NCBI GenBank assembly: GCA_963777895.1
Contig: CAVZSF010000006.1
Span: 1-64,000, forward strand
Length of the DNA stretch: 64,000 bases
Direction: 5' to 3'
Origin: UBA2241 sp963777895
GTDB lineage: Bacteria; Actinomycetota; Thermoleophilia; UBA2241
In this document: piece after piece, positions 24,481 to 32,009 of the stretch
Numbering within the stretch: the stretch's first letter is position 1
Layout: each line of letters begins with the position of its first letter
The notes under the pieces: model-generated
Database searches by the model: none
Told to the model about the DNA's origin: nothing
The model's input: the letters and a program-made list of their open reading frames with translations, nothing else
Position numbers and translations under genes: made by a program

Positions 24481-24747
24481 GTGAAGGACGACCGACGCAC
24501 CATCGTGGTGGCGACCACCGGCAACATCGTCGCGGCCACCGCCTGGCGAGAACTGCTGCGCGACGAGGGCATCAACGCACGGCTCTTGGGGGAAGGCCTG
24601 TCGCAAGTGGGGGGCAGCTGGTTCTCCTCGGGTTATCCCAGCCTGGACGTCTACCGGGTCATCGTCTTCGAGGACGACGCGGCGCGGGCCCGCGAGCTCA
24701 TCGACCGCGCCGAAGCCGGCGAGCTGAGCCTGCCCGACGAAGACTGA
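24481..24747 (+). CDS. DUF2007-like small protein, first of two
   Basis: In this 88-residue protein, VVATTGNIVAATAWRELLRD followed by EGINARL and a terminal VFEDDAARARELID is the DUF2007 pattern (GNxxEAxxLRxLLExxGIxA ... ARxLL), a ferredoxin-like fold annotated as putative signal transducing protein. The GTG start lies 10 bases after the nfo stop with a weak GGGGGCG site, so it may be co-translated with nfo. The middle contains a GGSWFSSGYP loop in place of the usual acidic stretch. Function unknown. Confidence 0.7.
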   Translation: MKDDRRTIVVATTGNIVAATAWRELLRDEGINARLLGEGLSQVGGSWFSSGYPSLDVYRVIVFEDDAARARELIDRAEAGELSLPDED

Positions 24748-24797
24748 GCAGGCCGCGCGCCACCGGCCGGAGCGACGGGGCGCCGCTGGGCGCCGGG

Positions 24798-24803
24798 TAT
24801 AAT
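24798..24803 (+). promoter_or_regulatory. -10 element upstream of the second DUF2007 gene
   Basis: A consensus TATAAT lies 57 bases before the ATG at 24861, in a short gap between the two DUF2007 genes. No clear -35. Confidence 0.4.
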
Positions 24804-24860
24804 CCGGCTGCGCCGCACACGTCCGGCGCAGACCCGCCACCGACGATGCGAGGTGACGCC

Positions 24861-25091
24861 ATGGAACTCGTGCCCGTGACCACCGTCCACGACGCAGGAC
24901 TCGCCAGCATCGTGCGCGGCGTCCTCGAGCAGGCCGGCATCGAGTCGAGCGTGGCCGGCGTCGCCGACGACGTGCTCCCCATGGGCGACGTCATCCCCTT
25001 CCAGATCCTCGTCGCCGAGGGTGACCTCGAGCGCGCCAAGGACGTCCTCGCCCAGTTCGAGACCGAGCCGGAAGAGGAAGACGACGAGTAA
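24861..25091 (+). CDS. DUF2007 domain protein, second of two
   Basis: This 76-residue protein runs MELVPVTTVHDAGLASIVRG, then VLEQAGIESSVAG and VAEGDLERAKDVL, a compact DUF2007 match with an acidic tail (EEEDDE). The ATG at 24861 has GAGGTGACG at good spacing, and an upstream ATG at 24846 lacks one. It precedes an RDD-family membrane protein by about 30 bases. Function unknown; the pair in tandem suggests an ancient duplication. Confidence 0.78.
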   Translation: MELVPVTTVHDAGLASIVRGVLEQAGIESSVAGVADDVLPMGDVIPFQILVAEGDLERAKDVLAQFETEPEEEDDE

Positions 25092-25122
25092 GCGCGCCGC
25101 CGAACCGCCCCAGCTGAACGGG

Positions 25123-25518
25123 GTGGGGCTGCCGCGGCGCCTCACGGCCGGCGTGGTCGACGGCGTGCTCGCCATCGCCATCATGGTCGGCCTCGCGCTC
25201 GCGGCCAACACCCTCGGCGGACCGTTCGTCGGTTTGCGCTTCGTGGCCGTCATCACGCCGCTGCTCTACTTCGTCATCCCCGAGGCCTACTACCAGGCGA
25301 CGCCCGGGAAGCTCCTGACCGGTCTACGCGTCGTGACCATCGACGGCGAGCAGCCCGACCTGCTCGCCCACATCGTGCGCGGCATGACGCGCGTGCCCGA
25401 GGCGATGGTCGTGGTCCCCTACCTCTTCGTCGTGCCGTTCTCGAAGCGGCACCAGCGCTTCGGCGACATGATCACCGAGACGCTCGTGGTGAAGCGCGAG
25501 GCGGCGGGAGCCCGCTAG
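25123..25518 (+). CDS. RDD family membrane protein
   Basis: The protein has about 131 residues. The RDD signature is visible: PRRLTAGVVDGVLAIAIM with Arg and Asp, then YYQATPGKLLTGLRVVTIDG, and late RFGDMITETLVV with the second Asp. There are three hydrophobic segments. The reading frame is open further left, but those codons overlap the DUF2007 gene and encode a Ser/Arg-rich stretch, so I prefer GTG 25123 directly before the conserved LPRRL segment, although it lacks a strong ribosome site. Some RDD proteins are proposed Na+/H+ antiporters; here the role is unknown. Confidence 0.75.
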   Translation: MGLPRRLTAGVVDGVLAIAIMVGLALAANTLGGPFVGLRFVAVITPLLYFVIPEAYYQATPGKLLTGLRVVTIDGEQPDLLAHIVRGMTRVPEAMVVVPYLFVVPFSKRHQRFGDMITETLVVKREAAGAR

Positions 25519-25722
25519 AGCCAGCCCGCCGCCCGCTCTCGCAACGCCTTCCACGCCGCCCGTTCTCGCAAGGCCTTCCCGCCGCCTCGCGGCGCTGCGC
25601 CCGACTCCCTCTCGCGCCCTTCCGCCTCGCCTCGGCACGGTTCTCAAGCCGTTCAGGGCTCTGCTATGCTCGCCTTTCTCAGCGGCCCGCCGATCCTCGC
25701 GGGCCCGCCTGATGCGGGAGAG
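25519..25722. other. Short gap with imperfect direct repeats
   Basis: Two imperfect copies of a unit like CCGCCCGYTCTCGCAA followed by GCCTTCC lie at about 25530-25585. No gene is supported. A possible promoter for the next gene would lie at the right end (GCTATGCT at 25662), which is weak. Confidence 0.3.
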
Positions 25723-27081
25723 ATGATGTTGGGACGTCTTTTTGGACGAGGCAAGGACGAGAAGTCCGAGGCCGTGTGCGGCGACTGTGGTCGCACGCTG
25801 CTCGCGGGCGAATGGACACAACGCGTGACCGATGACCGGGGCGACGAGATCGTCCTCTGTTCGCTCTGCGCGCAGGCCTATCCCGACGGGGAGGGCGAGC
25901 GTCTCAAGGTGCGCAGCGGCGCCGCCGCGGCCGTGCGCAGGGAGCCTGAGGAGGCCGCGGAGCGCGACGACGAGCCTGTACGGCGCGCCGACGCCCCGCG
26001 CGAGCAGCGCGGCGAGAACGACGCGCTCTGGAAGGCGATCAAGGACCGCGACGCCGAGATCGAACGTCTGACCGGGCAACTGGCGCGCGCCGAAGCGGAG
26101 CGCCAGGAACTGCTCGGCACCGTGGCGCAGCTCAAGGAGCAGCTCCAGAGCGCGGCAGGCGAAGAGGCCGGCGTCGCCGCCGGCGCAGCGGCGACGACAG
26201 CCGTGGCGACAGAGGGCGTCTCGCTCTTCGACGAGGACGAGTCCTCCGTTGGCGAGGCGCCGCCCACCTACGAGACCGCGTCAGTGGATGAGGACGCCAT
26301 CGCCGCCGATGGCCGCGTGCCAGCGGCCGAGGGAGCCCTCGCGATCGAGACGGCCGGCGATCGGCCGGCCTCGCCCGAGGACACGGCCGAGATCACGGCC
26401 GAAGAGGCCGCCGCGGAGGGCCTCGCCATCGGTGACGACGCCGGCGCGGCCCCCGAGCCTTCAGACGAAGCAGAAGCCGCGGCGGACGGAGCGCGGCAAC
26501 CGGCCGAGGAGATCACCGGCGAGACGCCGGCGGCCGACGTCGAGGCCGACGCGGCCGACGTCGAAGCCGACGCGGCCTCACTCACGCTGCTGCAGCGTGG
26601 CGTCGACCTCCTGAACGTCAGCGCCGTGCCGCGCAAGGTAGCCGAGACGACCGCCGACCTCGGTCTGCCGAGCGTGCACGTGGCCTTCGACGGCAAGGTG
26701 GTCGCGGCGACCTTCCTGTGGACCATGGGCTGGTACCGCTACACGGTCGAGCTCGAGAGCGGCGCCGTCCGCCTCGAGGACCGCGGCTACGAGGAACTCG
26801 AGGACCTGCGGCCGAACGGCACGGTCCGCGGCGACGGCACCATCCAGCTCGCGCCGGCGCAGATCAGCAGGGCGGCCGCGCAACGCCTGCAGCAGCCGCC
26901 GCGGCCGCAGCCGCCCCGCGACCAGCCACCCAAGCCAGAGGAGCGCGAGGAGCCGCCGGCGCCGCAGGCGCCACCGGCCGGCGGCCCCGAGATCCTCTCG
27001 AAGTCGCTGCTCGGCCAGCGCACCGACGACGAACCGCCGAGCTGGGAACAGACCAGGGCGCGGGACTTCACCTGGGACTAA
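25723..27081 (+). CDS. Unrecognised protein: zinc ribbon, coiled coil, long acidic linker, C-terminal globular domain
   Basis: The protein has about 452 residues. Near residues 18-45 it has CGDC and CSLC, likely a four-Cys zinc ribbon. A charged coiled coil follows (~100-140; DRDAEIERLTGQLARAEAER). Residues ~145-285 are Ala/Glu/Asp-rich and low-complexity, with a repeat DVEADAADVEADA. A globular domain at ~290-395 contains VHVAFDGKVVAATFLWTMGW and RGYEELEDL. The tail is Pro-rich. The ATG at 25723 follows GGGAGAG. I do not recognise the whole protein. A Zn-ribbon plus coiled-coil layout would suit a nucleic-acid or scaffold protein. A 21-bp hairpin terminator follows. Confidence 0.65.
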   Translation: MMLGRLFGRGKDEKSEAVCGDCGRTLLAGEWTQRVTDDRGDEIVLCSLCAQAYPDGEGERLKVRSGAAAAVRREPEEAAERDDEPVRRADAPREQRGENDALWKAIKDRDAEIERLTGQLARAEAERQELLGTVAQLKEQLQSAAGEEAGVAAGAAATTAVATEGVSLFDEDESSVGEAPPTYETASVDEDAIAADGRVPAAEGALAIETAGDRPASPEDTAEITAEEAAAEGLAIGDDAGAAPEPSDEAEAAADGARQPAEEITGETPAADVEADAADVEADAASLTLLQRGVDLLNVSAVPRKVAETTADLGLPSVHVAFDGKVVAATFLWTMGWYRYTVELESGAVRLEDRGYEELEDLRPNGTVRGDGTIQLAPAQISRAAAQRLQQPPRPQPPRDQPPKPEEREEPPAPQAPPAGGPEILSKSLLGQRTDDEPPSWEQTRARDFTWD

Positions 27082-27090
27082 GACGCTGAG

Positions 27091-27136
27091 ACGAGACGGC
27101 CGGGGCGGCGCTCGCGCGCCGCCCCGGCCGTCTCGT
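27091..27136. terminator. Bidirectional 21-bp perfect hairpin terminator
   Basis: Two 21-base arms (27091-27111 and 27116-27136) pair perfectly around TCGC. The hairpin lies 10 bases after the zinc-ribbon gene and 35 bases past the stop of the convergent lipoprotein gene. CGTT follows on the plus strand; there is no long U tract. Confidence 0.6.
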
Positions 27137-27171
27137 CGTTCCGGCGGCCTTCGCCGCCGTTCCTCATGCGC

Positions 27172-28176
27172 TCAGTACGTCAGGCCAGACGTGCCCATCA
27201 TGCCGCCGACCAGCTGCTGCATGAGCAGATCGAACTTCTTGGCCGCCTTGGGCGCTACGGCCTTCACCGGCTGGTCGAAGTCGCTCATCGTCAGCTTGGC
27301 CTCGATGGCGGCGGACTCGACGCCCTGGTTGTCCTTCATGCCGCTCATGTCCATGGTGGCGGTCATCGTGGCCTGTCTCAGGTACATCGTTTCGGTCTCG
27401 ATCCAGAGGTCCACGCCGACGCCCTTCAGCGACTGCTTGAGCTGCTGCAACTCCTTGGAGTTCTGCTGCTCGAGCTGCTGCACCTGGGCCGCCTGGTCGC
27501 CACCGAGCTCCTTGAGCACCTGCGGATCCTCCAGGGCCTTCATCAGGCTGTCGGTCATCTTCGCGGGGTCAGGCTGCGCCGTGAGGTGGTAGCAGTCGAC
27601 GCCGTCGAGCGCCTTGGTCTCGACGAGCTCCCACTGCACGTCCCAGTCCTTGATGTCGATGCCCATGTCCTTGAGTTGCTCGGTGGGCAGCGCGCCGGAC
27701 GACTGCTGCTGCTCGAGCGCCTTGGTGTTCTCCTGCGGGACGGCGTACCAGACGTTGTCGTACTCGACCCAGGCCTTGCTGCCCAGAGCGACCATGGACA
27801 TGTCGAGGTTCTGGCCCATGAGGCCAACGGTCATGTCCATCGTTGCGGCCTGCGGCTTCTGACTGCTGGCGCCCTCCACGTGGAGCGTGATCGGCGACTG
27901 CGCGAGCTGCTTCGTGGTCGGGTCGGTCATCTTCGCCGTGTCACCCTTGACCGCGAGCGAGAGATCGGCGGTGAACGAACCGCTGTTCGTCTTCTCCATG
28001 GCCGCCATGCTCTGCGTGACGATCTCGTCGGGTGTGAGGGTGGTCTCGGCCACCGGCGTGGTCGTGGCGTCGCTCGCGGGCGCCTTGGCGTCGTCGCCTC
28101 CGCAGCCGGCCACGAACACGGCCGCCAGGGCGAGCACCACGACGACGACCCACGTTGTCAGGAACCTGCGACGCAT
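27172..28176 (-). CDS. Secreted lipoprotein, LppX/DUF6612-like
   Basis: This 334-residue protein starts at an ATG preceded by GGGAGGAG, with a type II signal peptide ending in the lipobox VAGC. The mature part begins with a Thr/Pro linker. The body has the alternating strand pattern of LppX/LprG-type or DUF6612 lipid-binding lipoproteins, including EIVTQSMAAMEKTNSGSFTA and PITLHVEGASSQKPQAATM. A Gln-rich helical stretch (LKELGGDQAAQVQQLEQQ) occurs near residue 240. Such half-barrel lipoproteins carry lipids across the envelope in mycobacteria. The exact family is uncertain. Confidence 0.78.
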   Translation of the reverse strand: MRRRFLTTWVVVVVLALAAVFVAGCGGDDAKAPASDATTTPVAETTLTPDEIVTQSMAAMEKTNSGSFTADLSLAVKGDTAKMTDPTTKQLAQSPITLHVEGASSQKPQAATMDMTVGLMGQNLDMSMVALGSKAWVEYDNVWYAVPQENTKALEQQQSSGALPTEQLKDMGIDIKDWDVQWELVETKALDGVDCYHLTAQPDPAKMTDSLMKALEDPQVLKELGGDQAAQVQQLEQQNSKELQQLKQSLKGVGVDLWIETETMYLRQATMTATMDMSGMKDNQGVESAAIEAKLTMSDFDQPVKAVAPKAAKKFDLLMQQLVGGMMGTSGLTY

Positions 28177-28376
28177 CTGCTTCTCCTCCCGTGCTGTCAT
28201 GGGCGCACCAGATGTGGCCCGCCAGCCAGTTCTATCGACGTTCGTCCTCTCCTGCTTGAGCCTAGCGCGTCGGACGAAGGGAGGCGAGCGTCGCCGTTGG
28301 GCCGTCCGTCTGCCCTGGGAGAGCGAGTGATCGCCCGCGGTCGAGAGCGCAGGCGGCTCGGGACGCGGGGCGATCG

Positions 28377-28414
28377 ACTGAGGCGCGGGCGCCTACAGGC
28401 GCACGCGCCTCAGT
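28377..28414 (-). terminator. Hairpin at the end of the jag operon
   Basis: ACTGAGGCGCG-GGCGCC-TACA-GGCGC-A-CGCGCCTCAGT forms a long stem that includes the jag stop codon. No U tract follows on the minus strand, so it may act with Rho or as a 3'-end stabiliser. Confidence 0.4.
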
Positions 28415-29135
28415 CTCCGCGCGGCGACACGATGACGGCGCGGAAGGGCTCCTGCCCCTCCGAGACCGTCTCGACGCGCGGATCGTCCTTCAGATGGAGG
28501 TGGATGACCTTGCGCTCGGCTGCGGTCATCGGCTTCAGCGTCACGCTGGCCCCGTCGCGCGCCACCTTGTGCGCCGTGCGCTCCGCGAGCGCCTTGAGGA
28601 TCGTCTCCCGCCGCTGCCGGTAGCCCTCGGCGTCGACCACCACGTGCCGCCGCTCGCGGCGGTCGCCGTTCACGACGATGGCAGCGATGTACTGCAGCGC
28701 GTCGATCGTGGTGCCGTGCCGGCCGATGAGGATCCCGAGGTCGTCCCCGCTGATGTCGGCGCGCACGGAGTCGCCCGTGTCGGCGGCCTCGACGGTCGCG
28801 GCGATGCGCATCCGGTCGACGACGCCCTGCAGGAACTCACCCAGGACGGCGGCGGATCCGTCGTCCTCGCGTTCCTCGCCCGGCTCGGGCTCTTCGTGCA
28901 CGGACTCGTGCAGCCTGGCCTCGACCTGGGCTTCGGCCTTGCCGCGCCCGAAGAAGCCACCCTTGCTGCCTTCCTCGAGGACGATGAACTCGACGTCGGC
29001 CTCGTTCACCACCGGCACGATCTTCCTGAGCTGCTCCAGCGCCTTGCGCTTCGCGGCCTCGATGGTGGTCGCCGCCGCCACCGTGGCGTGCTCGGCCTCG
29101 TCGTCGTCGATGAGGTGAAGGTCGGAGTCGTCCAT
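28410..29135 (-). CDS. jag: Jag/KhpB RNA-binding protein (KH and R3H)
   Basis: In this 241-residue protein, the Jag-N domain (residues ~20-65) carries the hallmark FIVLEEGSKGGFFGRGKAEA. After an acidic linker come the KH domain with DDLGILIGRHGTTIDALQYI and the C-terminal R3H domain (LKPMTAAERKVIHLHLKDD). KhpB/Jag binds RNA and influences cell envelope growth. It is the last gene of the operon rpmH-rnpA-yidD-yidC-jag, its usual place, 53 bases after yidC. Confidence 0.95.
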   Translation of the reverse strand: MDDSDLHLIDDDEAEHATVAAATTIEAAKRKALEQLRKIVPVVNEADVEFIVLEEGSKGGFFGRGKAEAQVEARLHESVHEEPEPGEEREDDGSAAVLGEFLQGVVDRMRIAATVEAADTGDSVRADISGDDLGILIGRHGTTIDALQYIAAIVVNGDRRERRHVVVDAEGYRQRRETILKALAERTAHKVARDGASVTLKPMTAAERKVIHLHLKDDPRVETVSEGQEPFRAVIVSPRGD

Positions 29136-29188
29136 CCGTGCCTCCGCTCGCGGTCGTCAGATAAGCCCGCCTGCGGCGGGCGCGATCG

Positions 29189-30238
29189 TCACTGGCTCGT
29201 GGAAGTGCCGTCCGGCTTTGGTCTCGGACTGGTGGAAGCGCTGTTCGGTTTCGGCTTGGGCTTCGCGGTCTTGCCCGGAGGCGGCCGTTTGCCGCCCTTC
29301 TTCTGGGCGCCCGGTTTGCCGGCTGGAGCCTTGCCCTGTCCGGCCTTCGCGTCAGCCGAGGTGATGCCCTTCGTCTGCGAACCGCCGCCCTTGTTCTGCT
29401 CGAGACGCGTCTCGCGGTCCTTCATACGCTGGTCCTGGGCGGCCATCATCGCCTCCATGAAGCGCCCGCGCTTCTTCCCAGTGGGGGGCGACTTGACCGG
29501 AGCCTTACCGCTCTTGCCGGCGCTCCCGCCACCGGCGGCGAGCACCGGGACCGTCATCGTGCGGCGGATCACGAGCTGTTGGCCGATCGTCCAGACGTTC
29601 GTCGTGACCCAGTACACGAACAAGCCTGACGGGAAGTTGAACAGGAAGAGCACGAACATGACGGGCATCGCCCGCATGAGCCATTTCTGCGTCGGATCCG
29701 ACTGCGTCTGGAGCATGAGCTCGGTGGAGATCATTTGCGTGACGATGTAGACCACCAGGAGGATGTAGGTCGGGTCCGGCTCACCCAGCTTTGGGATCCA
29801 GAGAAAGCTCGCGTTGTTCAGCGCGTCCACCGACGCCTGATACTGCGGCGCGCTCAGCGGGCCGAGTCCCTTGATCGCGGCGTACAGGCTGATGAAGACG
29901 GGCAGCTGCAGAAGCAGGGGGAGGCACGAGGCGAACGGGTTCACCTTGTGCTCCTGGTAGAGCGCCATGGTCTCCTGCTGCAACTTCGCGCGGTCGCTCT
30001 TGTACTTGCGCTGCAGTTCCTTGATGTGGGGCTGCAGCGCCTGCATGTGGAGCGACGACTTGTACTGCTTCCAGGTGAGCGGGAAGAGGACGAGGCGCAC
30101 GATGATCGTGAGGCCGATGATCGCGAGGCCCCACGTCCAGTGCTCGCTGAGGCCGATCGACGCCAGCCAGGTGTGCAGACTGTCGAGGATCCAGTGCAGC
30201 AGGAGGATGAGCTGCTTGAAGACCGGGAGGTTATACAT
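29189..30238 (-). CDS. yidC: Membrane protein insertase YidC
   Basis: This 349-residue Gram-positive-type YidC lacks the large periplasmic domain. The core runs from WGLAIIGLTIIVRLVLFPLT, with the conserved charged Arg in TM1, through FASCLPLLLQLPVFISLYAA to LFNFPSGLFVYWVTTNVW. A long basic C-terminal tail (~residues 255-349, Lys/Pro-rich) may contact ribosomes. It inserts membrane proteins with or without Sec. The ATG at 30238 overlaps yidD by 8 bases; the frame is open further upstream, but those codons overlap yidD. Confidence 0.96.
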   Translation of the reverse strand: MYNLPVFKQLILLLHWILDSLHTWLASIGLSEHWTWGLAIIGLTIIVRLVLFPLTWKQYKSSLHMQALQPHIKELQRKYKSDRAKLQQETMALYQEHKVNPFASCLPLLLQLPVFISLYAAIKGLGPLSAPQYQASVDALNNASFLWIPKLGEPDPTYILLVVYIVTQMISTELMLQTQSDPTQKWLMRAMPVMFVLFLFNFPSGLFVYWVTTNVWTIGQQLVIRRTMTVPVLAAGGGSAGKSGKAPVKSPPTGKKRGRFMEAMMAAQDQRMKDRETRLEQNKGGGSQTKGITSADAKAGQGKAPAGKPGAQKKGGKRPPPGKTAKPKPKPNSASTSPRPKPDGTSTSQ

Positions 30239-30545
30239 GGGCCCTGGCCTGGCCGCCGTGGTCGTGGCCGCAGCGGTTCTTGGGCGGTACGAAATCGACT
30301 CCGCCGTTGCTGAATGGGTTGCAGCGCAGGATGCGCCACGCCGCGAGGGCACTGCCCTTGAGCGGGCCGTGGACGCGGAGGGCGTCGATCGCGTAGTTGG
30401 AGCACGACGGGTAGAACTTGCAGCGCTGTCCGAGCATGGGCGAGAGCGCGTACTGGTAGACGCGGATCAAGGCGATGAGAGCGGTGCTCAGGACGTGGGC
30501 GACGGCGCCCAGACCGCGGCCGGCGGTGCTCAGGACCCGGCTCAT
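30231..30545 (-). CDS. yidD: Membrane protein insertion efficiency factor YidD
   Basis: The protein has 104 residues. Diagnostic motifs are YQYALSPMLGQRCKFYPSCS, YAIDALRVHG and ILRCNPFSNGGVD, with the three conserved Cys. It overlaps rnpA by 4 bases and yidC by 8, and sits between them as in most bacteria. Full-length for the family, with a His-rich tail (RCGHDHGG). Confidence 0.96.
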   Translation of the reverse strand: MSRVLSTAGRGLGAVAHVLSTALIALIRVYQYALSPMLGQRCKFYPSCSNYAIDALRVHGPLKGSALAAWRILRCNPFSNGGVDFVPPKNRCGHDHGGQARAHV

Positions 30546-30928
30546 GCGCCGGCCCCCGGCTTCGCCGTCAGGCCGGCGCGTCCGAGCAGTTCGTTCACGG
30601 CCTCGCGCACGAGACCCTTCTCACCGGCGCTCTCGCGCGCGAGAAGGTCGAGCAGTTGCGGGCGAGCGATCAAGACGACGTCGTAGTCCTGGTCCAGCTG
30701 TTCCTGCGCGGCGGCGAACGCCTCGCGGAGCAGTCGTTTGATGCGGTTCCGTACCACGGCCCCGCCCATCTTCTTCGACACCGACAGGCCGAGCCGCGGG
30801 CCTTCGACGCTCGTCTCGGAGCGCCGGAACGAATACAGCACGAGGAAGCGTGACGCGGTGGAGCTCCCCTGCCGGTAGATACGCTGGAAGTCTGAGGAAC
30901 GGGAAAGCCGGGCGCGCTTCGCGGTCAT
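30542..30928 (-). CDS. rnpA: Ribonuclease P protein component
   Basis: This 128-residue protein has the typical start (AKRARLSRSSDFQRIYRQG) and the RNA-binding motif VVRNRIKRLLREAF, then IARPQLLD. It aids the catalytic RNase P RNA in maturing tRNA 5' ends. The RNA component gene is not in this window. It starts 7 bases after the rpmH stop. Confidence 0.96.
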   Translation of the reverse strand: MTAKRARLSRSSDFQRIYRQGSSTASRFLVLYSFRRSETSVEGPRLGLSVSKKMGGAVVRNRIKRLLREAFAAAQEQLDQDYDVVLIARPQLLDLLARESAGEKGLVREAVNELLGRAGLTAKPGAGA

Positions 30929-30935
30929 CGCGCCT

Positions 30936-31070
30936 TCAAGCCGAGAGCCGCTTGCGCCCCTTCTGCCGCCGCCGCTTGATGACCGCCTGGCCGGCGCGCG
31001 TGCTCATCCGCTTGCGGAAACCGTGCGTCTTCTTCCGCTTGCGGGTGTTGGGCTGGTAGGTCCTCTTCAC
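30936..31070 (-). CDS. rpmH: 50S ribosomal protein L34
   Basis: This 44-residue protein begins at a GTG (read MKRTYQPNTRKRKKTHGFRK), continues RMSTRAGQAVIKRRR and ends RKRLSA, a full-length L34. It heads the operon and has a clear promoter upstream. In many bacteria dnaA and oriC lie divergently next to rpmH; here the divergent neighbour is a DUF4388 gene instead. Confidence 0.97.
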   Translation of the reverse strand: MKRTYQPNTRKRKKTHGFRKRMSTRAGQAVIKRRRQKGRKRLSA

Positions 31071-31108
31071 GGCGTCCTCGCTCGTCGTCCTCGCAATCCA
31101 GAACGAGG

Positions 31109-31137
31109 AGTATAGCTAGGCTCCCACGCTAACGCAA
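31109..31137 (-). promoter_or_regulatory. Promoter of the rpmH operon
   Basis: -35 TTGCGT (31132-31137), 17-base spacer, -10 TATACT (31109-31114), minus strand, 39 bases upstream of the rpmH GTG. Confidence 0.7.
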
Positions 31138-31189
31138 AATCCTGCACATGCCGACATAGTGGCCGTACGGGACACTTCCACACGAGACG

Positions 31190-31921
31190 ATGCTGCTGCA
31201 AGGATCCATCTTCCGCTTCGACCTTGCGAGCGTCCTGCAGTTCCTCGCGCAGAACGCCTCCTCCGGCGTGCTCGAAGTGCGCGACTTCGAGGAGTTCGGC
31301 TTCATCTACCTGGTCGAGGGCCGTGTCGAGGGCATCTCGCTGCCGATCACCGACGAGAAGCTGGGGAGCCGCCTGGTCAAGGCCGGCCTGCTGAGCGAGC
31401 AGCAGCTCTCCGAAGCGCTCATGGAAGACGCGGCGCGCTCGCGCGAGGAGAAGAAGGCGAAGCCGCTCGGTCAGCGCCTCATCGATCTCGGCTACACCAA
31501 CGAGCAGACGATCCGCAACGTCATGGCGCGGCAGACACTTGACCAGGTGTTCGAGCTCGCCCACTGGCGCAACGGCATGTTCCTCTACGACGAACCCGAG
31601 CAGATGCCGCACTTCCAGATCGCCATCCAGGGCAACGTCCAGGAGCTGCTGCTGGACGCCTACCGGCGCATCGACGAGGGCGAGCAGTCCCGCAAGCAGC
31701 GCCTCGAGCTCGAGAGCGAGGTCTGCTACGCCTGCCCGCTGGAAGCCGAGTGCGACGAGCGCGTGCGCCAGCGCTATCTCAAGAACGACGTCTGCCTCTG
31801 GCGCGAGATGGGCGCCGTCCTCAACGAGAGCTACGACAAGGTGCGCGACGCGCGCCAGCTGTACCGCTCCAAGGACGAGGACGCCAAGTCGATCCTCGAC
31901 GCCTCGCTGGACGCAGAGTAA
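31190..31921 (+). CDS. DUF4388 (PATAN-type) protein
   Basis: In this 243-residue protein, the N-terminal GSIFRFDLASVLQFLAQNAS with GVLEVRDFEEFGFIYLVEGR is the DUF4388 pattern (GxLxxxxLxxLLQxLxxxxxxGxLxV). A middle helical part has a bacterial MshEN/GspE-N-like look (LVKAGLLSEQQLSEAL and RLIDLGYTNEQTIRNVM). The C-terminus has CYACPLEAECDERV, possibly a metal site, and a charged helix. DUF4388 proteins occur in signalling and type IV pilus or gliding contexts. It is divergent from rpmH; the ATG is the first start after the promoter region. Confidence 0.85.
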   Translation: MLLQGSIFRFDLASVLQFLAQNASSGVLEVRDFEEFGFIYLVEGRVEGISLPITDEKLGSRLVKAGLLSEQQLSEALMEDAARSREEKKAKPLGQRLIDLGYTNEQTIRNVMARQTLDQVFELAHWRNGMFLYDEPEQMPHFQIAIQGNVQELLLDAYRRIDEGEQSRKQRLELESEVCYACPLEAECDERVRQRYLKNDVCLWREMGAVLNESYDKVRDARQLYRSKDEDAKSILDASLDAE

Positions 31922-32009
31922 GCTCCTCGCCGCCTCCCGGTACTGGGCGCGACGCCCCGGGTGTCGCGTGGCGCCGAACAGCGCGCGCCTCCCCAGCCGG
32001 GGCACACAG

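Noticed and set aside
31071..31189. oriC next to rpmH
   Set aside because: No TTATCCACA-like DnaA boxes or AT-rich unwinding region in the gap; the sequence is explained by the rpmH promoter.
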